Positions 58,826 to 64,000 of a stretch of 64,000 nt of DNA are shown piece by piece. The stretch lies in the NCBI RefSeq assembly GCF_037126465.1, contig NC_088202.1, forward strand, positions 125,998,123 through 126,062,122, in the 5' to 3' direction. Numbering within the stretch: position 1 is the first letter of the stretch; every line of letters begins with the position of its first letter. Made by a program: the position numbers and the translations under genes. This stretch comes from Ornithodoros turicata. Lineage: Eukaryota; Arthropoda; Arachnida; Ixodida; Argasidae. The notes beneath the pieces are model-generated. The model searched no databases. It worked only from the letters and a program-made list of their open reading frames with translations, and had not been told where the DNA came from.

Positions 58826-59449
58826 CTTAAATGCGTTGGGACACCTATTTAGGAAGCCGTTGTATCTTTTGTATCTTGACGCGCTGTCATGTGAGAATAT
58901 ATTACTTTCTATTTTTCTTTTTGTATTTTTATCTCATCAGTTCATCTAAAAATAAAGCAGCATTATACGACCCGGCCAAGGACAAACCACAACAAACCAG
59001 TGTGCAAACGAATAGAAAACTTTGCATTAATATATCATGTCCTCATATTTCTTTAAAAAAAGTCCTTGTAAATGACTCTGTGGCACGATACATTACTCCA
59101 AATATGTTCTCGTAGACAGATCAAGGTTCATTCACGGTTATCTGCGGAAAAAGCACTAGTGCATGACAAATGTTTAATGTTTTGAATATTTATTGCCTGC
59201 TCAGACCATGCATTTATGTCCAAACACTCATACTCGCAGGAAATACTATTTACGACATTACGTAACTTAGACACAATATACCCAGGTTACATGCTGATAC
59301 AGTTAATTTTCCGTGTGCGTATTGTTTGGTTAGACTAGTTATTTTTGATGGCAACACCTTCAAAATATTAAACGTGTATCCGCACCACACATCCGTAGCA
59401 CACACTCATACGAGGTTTCTGCCACTCTAAGTATGTTCAACACCTTGAA

Positions 59450-60050
59450 ATGTGTAAAATGGGTGTATATCTAGCAATACTACACCCTTTTTACACCCCA
59501 TGGGTCTCGTTTCGCAGTTTTTGAGGCTGTATATATATGGTGTATTACACCCTTTTCGAAGATATCCTGATGAGGGCGTGTTACAGGGTGTAATGTAGGG
59601 TGAAGTTGGATGTTAAACATCAATTTATTCTTTCTACATTGAAAAGAAATCAAACATTGAATACATAATTAAGGAACATTACAGGGGCGCGTGACGATTG
59701 CAGTACAATTGTCGCATGTCTTCTCCCTAACCAGCGCCTCTTGCACTAACTGCACGCAGTTTTACTTGCTGCTGTTACTTACAGAGTGTCTGATGTTCAA
59801 TACACGACGGCCGATCACGACGGATCAAGGCCGAAATACCCGTTACAGTGGCCATTACGCTGTAGCACACATTCAACACAAGAATTAAGTACTGTACTTT
59901 TCTTCATATGTAACTTTTAACATTTTCCAGGCATTTTTTGATTGTGACTTGTGGGTTACCGCAACTCTCATAGTTAAAATACACCTTATAAGGTGTGCGT
60001 CCTGCACATTTTGATTTACACCGTTTAAGGTGCAAAAAGATGCAGAGTGT
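59450..60050. mobile_element. Element with TTTACACC/GGTGTA words (MITE-like)
   Basis: Repeated words: AAAATGGGTGTA, ACACCCTTTTTACACC, GGTGTATTACACCC, CAGGGTGTAATG, ATTTACACCGTTTAAGGTG, and a perfect 16-nt palindrome ACACCTTATAAGGTGT (59983-59998), clustered at 59450-59610 and 59975-60050 with a plain centre. Paired termini were not resolved. 58830-59450 shows no gene. Confidence 0.4.
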
Positions 60051-60076
60051 GTAGAACAAAACTAGAGAAGTTGCAG

Positions 60077-61110
60077 TAAGGGCTGTGCGAATATGTATTT
60101 TAAAACAGAAGCGAATACGAATCTTACAGTTACATAACCGAAGCCAATAGTACGCGAATAGTTAGTCAGCCAGATAGATAGGTAAATAGTTATATTAGTT
60201 ACACGGTGACAAGGTTGATCTATACGTAACATTGGCGAACATCACGGGAGTGGCCGTGCGACCGAAATATTGGTGATTGAGGATTGTGGACTTGGGAAAT
60301 GGTAAAACATAATGAGCAAGTTTTGTTTCCAGTTGGCAGCTTGATTGTTTGAGAGGACAGAAACCAGAAGTTAAACAAGGACGCCACACTGAAAGAAAAC
60401 CAAGAAGAAAGTAATTTTAGACCTTTTGAGGACTAAACGCGCTGCCACAAAAATTATTCCCTTTTGGCACTAAATTAAACCTTCAACCGTGATATGTCGA
60501 GTGATATAAAATCTTTGGACATGCATAGGGCACAATTTGCCAAGAAAGAAGCGCTATCTATTCCTTACTGTGTGTGGGTGGAAAATCGATTAGGTAGCTA
60601 AGTTATATAGCCTTATTCCATCAAATTCACGAAGAGCACATATTTACTACATATTATATATTTACGTTGACCGTTGCATTCAGGAGACCATGGGCGAGGT
60701 TCGGTGACTATATAATTATTTATATGCAGTCCTGGGGGTAAATTTCAGGACCAGGGGGCCAAAGTGGGAAGTAATTGCAATCTAGGGGACAAGAAGCTGC
60801 AATTATGCCCATTTTACTCTTTTTTTTTTCCTGTGGACTATAAAATTCAATTATGAATAACCGGCTTCGACTTTCATTAAAATAGTTAGCACGGTGACTG
60901 TAAGCGTTTAGATGCGTTACAGATAGCATGCTGCGTATACAGACTTCTTAATGAAGCAGCGCTGACTTTGTTGTGTACCTCTTTTGGTGACGTTTTCCGG
61001 GTTTACGCACGCAGAAGTATTCGAATATATTCCACGGTTTGAAAGAGACGTTCTATTCGATTCTAAATTCGAATATAGAATTTCATGTTCCATTTTGAGT
61101 ACGAATGGAA
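60077..61110. mobile_element. Probable hAT-like element with ATTCGAATA words
   Basis: The left side reads AGGGCTGTGCGAATATG, a common form of hAT terminus, followed by GCGAATACGAAT and GCGAATAGT. The right side (61015-61105) has ATTCGAATATA, TCTATTCGATTC, AATTCGAATA and GTACGAATGG. The right terminus and target duplication were not identified. No transposase frame. Confidence 0.35.
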
Positions 61111-61724
61111 TGCACAATCAATAATCCGCTTCAGCATTGGAAAAGTACGAATACTGGCGAAGCCTAGATGCATGAATTGGCGGACTGATAAGGGTGCTTC
61201 TAGCCCATCTGCACTAAGCAGGTCAGAATAATACAGGCAGACTAATAATAACTCATCAGAATGGGAAGATACAAACAACTTGTTGAAATGTTGCCCTATA
61301 GGAGCACGCGCTGGTTTGGCATTTGGAAAAAAATAAATAAAAGAAAGGAAGGAAATTCGCATGCAGCTGTGGTAGTGTCCAACCTATAAGAACAGTATAT
61401 CGGGTGACGAAGGAGACCTTTATAATATATACGCTTATTACCATTGAACAAGGAAAATGTCTTTTCTCAAACTAAGTACGACGCGAAGAAAGTACACATT
61501 CAACGTTTCAAACACTATGTTAGCTTCGGGTGCGTAAATATAGCGTGAAAAAGAGGCACCCGCAACGCCGTTGCTATGTTGAACGCGACTCCTCACTCTT
61601 TCCCCCTCTTCCTTTTCACCCTGCAGTACTCGCAGTAACGCTGAAGTCATCAGGCTATCCATAAGATCGAGTCCCAACTCTTTGCTTATAAAGCAGAAAG
61701 TTGTTGCTGAAAAGAAAGAAAAGT

Positions 61725-61860
61725 AGACTAGCTTCCGGGGCTAAAATGATCGCTTTCGAAATCAAGACATGGAGGTGACCCAGGTTTGAATCCCGGTACT
61801 GGCTGCACTGTCTGGGAGTTTTTCCTGGCACTTCTTCAGAATTTTCAAGGCAAGAAAGGC
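61725..61860 (+). mobile_element. tRNA-derived SINE fragment
   Basis: B-box-like GGTTTGAATCC at 61783-61793, followed by CGGTACTGGCTGCACTGTCT and CAGAATTTTCAAGGC, matching in order the body of the SINE at 43831-44128 (CTGTGCTGTCTG...CAGACGAA). The A box is decayed and the 3' tail is missing. Confidence 0.5.
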
Positions 61861-61914
61861 ACAGGCCTCGATGAATTCTTACCTGAAGTCTTACGGAATA
61901 CACAATATGTAGTG

Positions 61915-63042
61915 ACGGTGTTACGCCGGGAGCACGTGCCTGAGTTTGAGGTGAAGACAAGACAACGAACAAACAAGCGTACAGTGCTGGACAAAAGTTT
62001 ACGGAAGACGCTCCGGCGCATTCCTTCCTCAGAGTAACACGCTAGCAGCGAATGGGACCGTGTACGGACCAGGGATGGGCAGTATTTAAATACGTTGTAT
62101 TTATATTTTAAATAATATTTTACTGGCATCTATTTATATTTTGTATTTAAATACAGACTTGGAAAATGTATTTATAATTATATTTAAATACCTATTTTCG
62201 AGCATTTATTCATATAAATACTTTATACATACTCCTAAATACAGTATATATACTGATTCATATCTTAAAGTCGCCTCGCATTTGACCATTCGGGAAGAAG
62301 GACGAGTTTGGAGTGCAGTTATGCCGTGTTTGCGCTAGCATGCGCATGCGACAAACTATTTTAGATGGCAAGTTTGTCTCTGTTGTTGCGGACAACGGTC
62401 GCGACTACCCAATTACTTTGTTGTACGAAGCATCTTCGTCCAGCTTAATACAAGCATTTGTTCATCGTCCACCTGTGGTGGTGGTGTTCTCCTTTGCGAA
62501 TCTGATTGTACGGCCGAACAGAAGACGCCTTAAGATGCAGTTTTCGAGAAACTTCTAATATCAAAATCACCATGATAATCTAACAAATAAATGATGAAAT
62601 GATGAAATTATGATCATCGTTATTTCTGTAATTCCAGATTACATTTTCCTTACAGTATTTATGGTACTAGTTATGGTATTTAAATACTCTATTTATATTT
62701 TGTATTTAGATACTCATGTTCAAAAGTATTTATGAAGAGTATTTAAATACCCCTTTCAACAGAGCATTTCGTATTTATATTTAAATACTCAAAGAATGTA
62801 TTTATGCCGACCCCTGATACGGACTTACAGACATGTGCCTAGGTAACCTATATAGTCGTAGTTTACAAGTCCGTACGATTTCATTCGCTGACAGCGTGTA
62901 ACACCGAGGAAGGAACTCGCTGGAGCGTGTTCCGTAAACTTTTGTACAGTACTGTGCAAACGTATTTGTCTTGTAATTGACCATCTGTCTGTTCGTTGTC
63001 TTGTTTTCGTCCCTTGCAAACTCGGACATGCTGCCTAACGTC
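61915..63042. mobile_element. Tc1/mariner-like fold-back MITE, split by a hAT-like insertion
   Basis: Arms 61981-62069 and 62869-62955 are strong inverted repeats (ACAGTRCTGKACAAAAGTTT, ACGGAASACGCTCC, TTCCTTCCTC, CAGCGAATG). Complementarity extends weakly outward to about 61915 and 63042 (GACAACGAACA, GAGTTTG blocks). Without the nested element the core is about 220 bp, the same size as the relative at 41299-41523. TA precedes the left core end; the right has TG. Confidence 0.65.
62070..62816. mobile_element. hAT-like element with TATTTAAATAC subterminal repeats
   Basis: Left end CAGGGATGGGCAGTATTTAA; right end on the minus strand CAGGGGTCGGCATAAATAC: inverted repeat matching 10 of the first 12. 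Flanking octamers GTACGGAC (62062-62069) and ATACGGAC (62817-62824) are an 8-bp duplication with one change. Words of the type TATTTAAATAC and GTATTTATATTT fill 62080-62210 and 62660-62805. The 0.5-kb centre has only a short ORF (to 62558) with no transposase motif. It sits in the loop of the palindromic host element. Confidence 0.8.
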
Positions 63043-63675
63043 ACACTTAGTAGTTTGTTAAGGGAAAATTTATTATTAACAAAATACACAAGCGGTCCTC
63101 AGCACACAGTAATTTGATGGCTACACTAAAGGACTATCGGCACGCAAAATACAGGCAATATGTGCACACGATGCAACTATATAACTACTATACAACTAGG
63201 CACACTATATACACCTAAATTTCATCAGTTATATGTAGGCTATACCATGTCACAGTGTGAAAGTACAAAGAGAAAATTATACGACGTACACTATGTACAG
63301 TCACGGTGGGGCTCCCACGATGAATACGTGGCCGTCCTGTGCACAAACTGAGGGGTGTGCTCCCTATAGCCTGTCGAAACGTAGTTACACACGTAGTTCA
63401 CACCAGCTCGCTTGTGTAATCCTTGCAGACAATTTTAGCCTTCTAGCTTCTGAGTGCACAAGACATATCCTCAAGAAAAACCGTGTAAGTAGAAGTATAG
63501 TTAAATTTTGGTTGGTCTATTACGGTAAATGCGACAACATAAGAGACGCTGGTCCATGCACTCGTATAAGACTTGCTTGCTTTACAGGTACGAAAAATTG
63601 TTATTCAATTGCGAGCAAACACCACGGCGCACATATTCTAACAACAGAAAAGAACCCAACGAAAGGGATAAGGAA

Positions 63676-63823
63676 ATGGGAAATGTTTCGAACATAGCTG
63701 TTTTATGTTTATTACATCTTCTGTTTACGCTGCTCACTGAACAGCCACATTACTTGGTAGGAGCTCAAACAAGTGGCACATCCGTCAGCTTGGAATCCTC
63801 GGCATCGGACGCTGTTGGGCAAG
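63676..63823 (+). CDS. Candidate first exon of a secreted protein
   Basis: Not recognised as a family. ATG at 63676 in good context (GGAAATGGG) opens MGNVSNIAVLCLLHLLFTLL, a textbook n- and h-region. It is followed by TEQPHYLVGA|QTSG, where Ala-Gln would be a plausible signal-peptidase site, and a Ser-rich segment. GGCAAG|GTGTAA at 63824 is an acceptable 5' splice site that keeps the frame, after which the frame soon stops (63834). Small secreted proteins with a signal-peptide first exon are abundant in ticks. Downstream exons would lie beyond the right edge. Upstream in-frame codons exist back to 63529, so the start is chosen on the signal peptide. It lies on the plus strand, within or upstream of Ubx on the opposite strand. 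It may be chance. Confidence 0.3.
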
Positions 63824-64000
63824 GTGTAACGTAAACACGCGCATAACGTTACAGTGTCTGGTCTCGCCAGGGTGGGCTCATTGCAGCATCGTTAGGTGCA
63901 ACATAATATCTCTCAATGAACGTGCTCTCCTTTCAAGGAGTAAGCATACCGAAACCGATACCATAATTAAGATATGCGTTGTGCAATGAAGCGACGCAGA

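Noticed and set aside
63257..63697. 146-codon plus-strand ORF
   Set aside because: No domain, biased composition, and it overlaps another frame that contains a more plausible signal-peptide start.

Overview
The window looks like animal nuclear DNA, most likely from a chelicerate and probably an ixodid tick. Three things point there. It holds a single exon of the Hox gene Ultrabithorax whose tail lacks the insect-type poly-alanine run. It carries tRNA-derived SINEs of the type reported from ticks. The rest is a gene-poor, transposon-dense landscape with no operons or prokaryotic signals. The tick assignment is an inference; only the Ubx identity is strongly supported.

Layout. The one secure gene piece is the last coding exon of Ubx on the minus strand (51234-51532), with homeodomain, UbdA peptide, stop codon and a clear 3' splice site. 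Everything from 51533 to the right edge is then Ubx intron or upstream sequence (at least 12.4 kb, first exon not in the window). Everything left of 51234 is 3' UTR followed by about 50 kb of downstream intergenic DNA. In the ancestral Hox order that side would face Antp, but no Antp exon is present.

The non-coding DNA is dominated by mobile elements, many nested. (a) hAT-like elements have CAG-starting terminal inverted repeats, and each carries its own short word repeated near both ends: GATTTG at 3287-5633, GAACCGG at 13497-17275, TATTTAAATAC at 62070-62816. Weaker AAGTACTT, TTTACACC and ATTCGAATA examples also occur. (b) Two non-LTR retrotransposons are nested in two of these hAT elements: a 5'-truncated Jockey/CR1-like RT fragment at 3911-4957, and a Tx1/L1-like ORF of 725 codons at 14440-16617 flanked by 354-bp direct repeats. 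(c) Palindromic MITEs lie at 1.6, 23.5, 41.3, 49.0, 53.4-53.9, 54.2 and 62-63 kb. (d) A fold-back element at 39523-40874 encloses about 13 units of an exact 74-bp satellite. (e) tRNA-derived SINE copies lie at 8.3, 33.1, 43.8-44.1 and 61.7 kb. (f) Several retroelement 3' tails end in (GTT)n or AATAAATGAAA.

A few spots look more coding-like than the background: a splice-bounded 51-codon exon candidate at 9848-10000 (+), a signal-peptide first-exon candidate at 63676-63823 (+), an exon candidate at 45219-45396 (-), and a CpG-rich patch with a short ORF at 28583-28699 (-). None could be assigned to a known family. Apart from the Ubx exon and the two RT ORFs, open frames here are short and should be treated as chance or as transposon relics.
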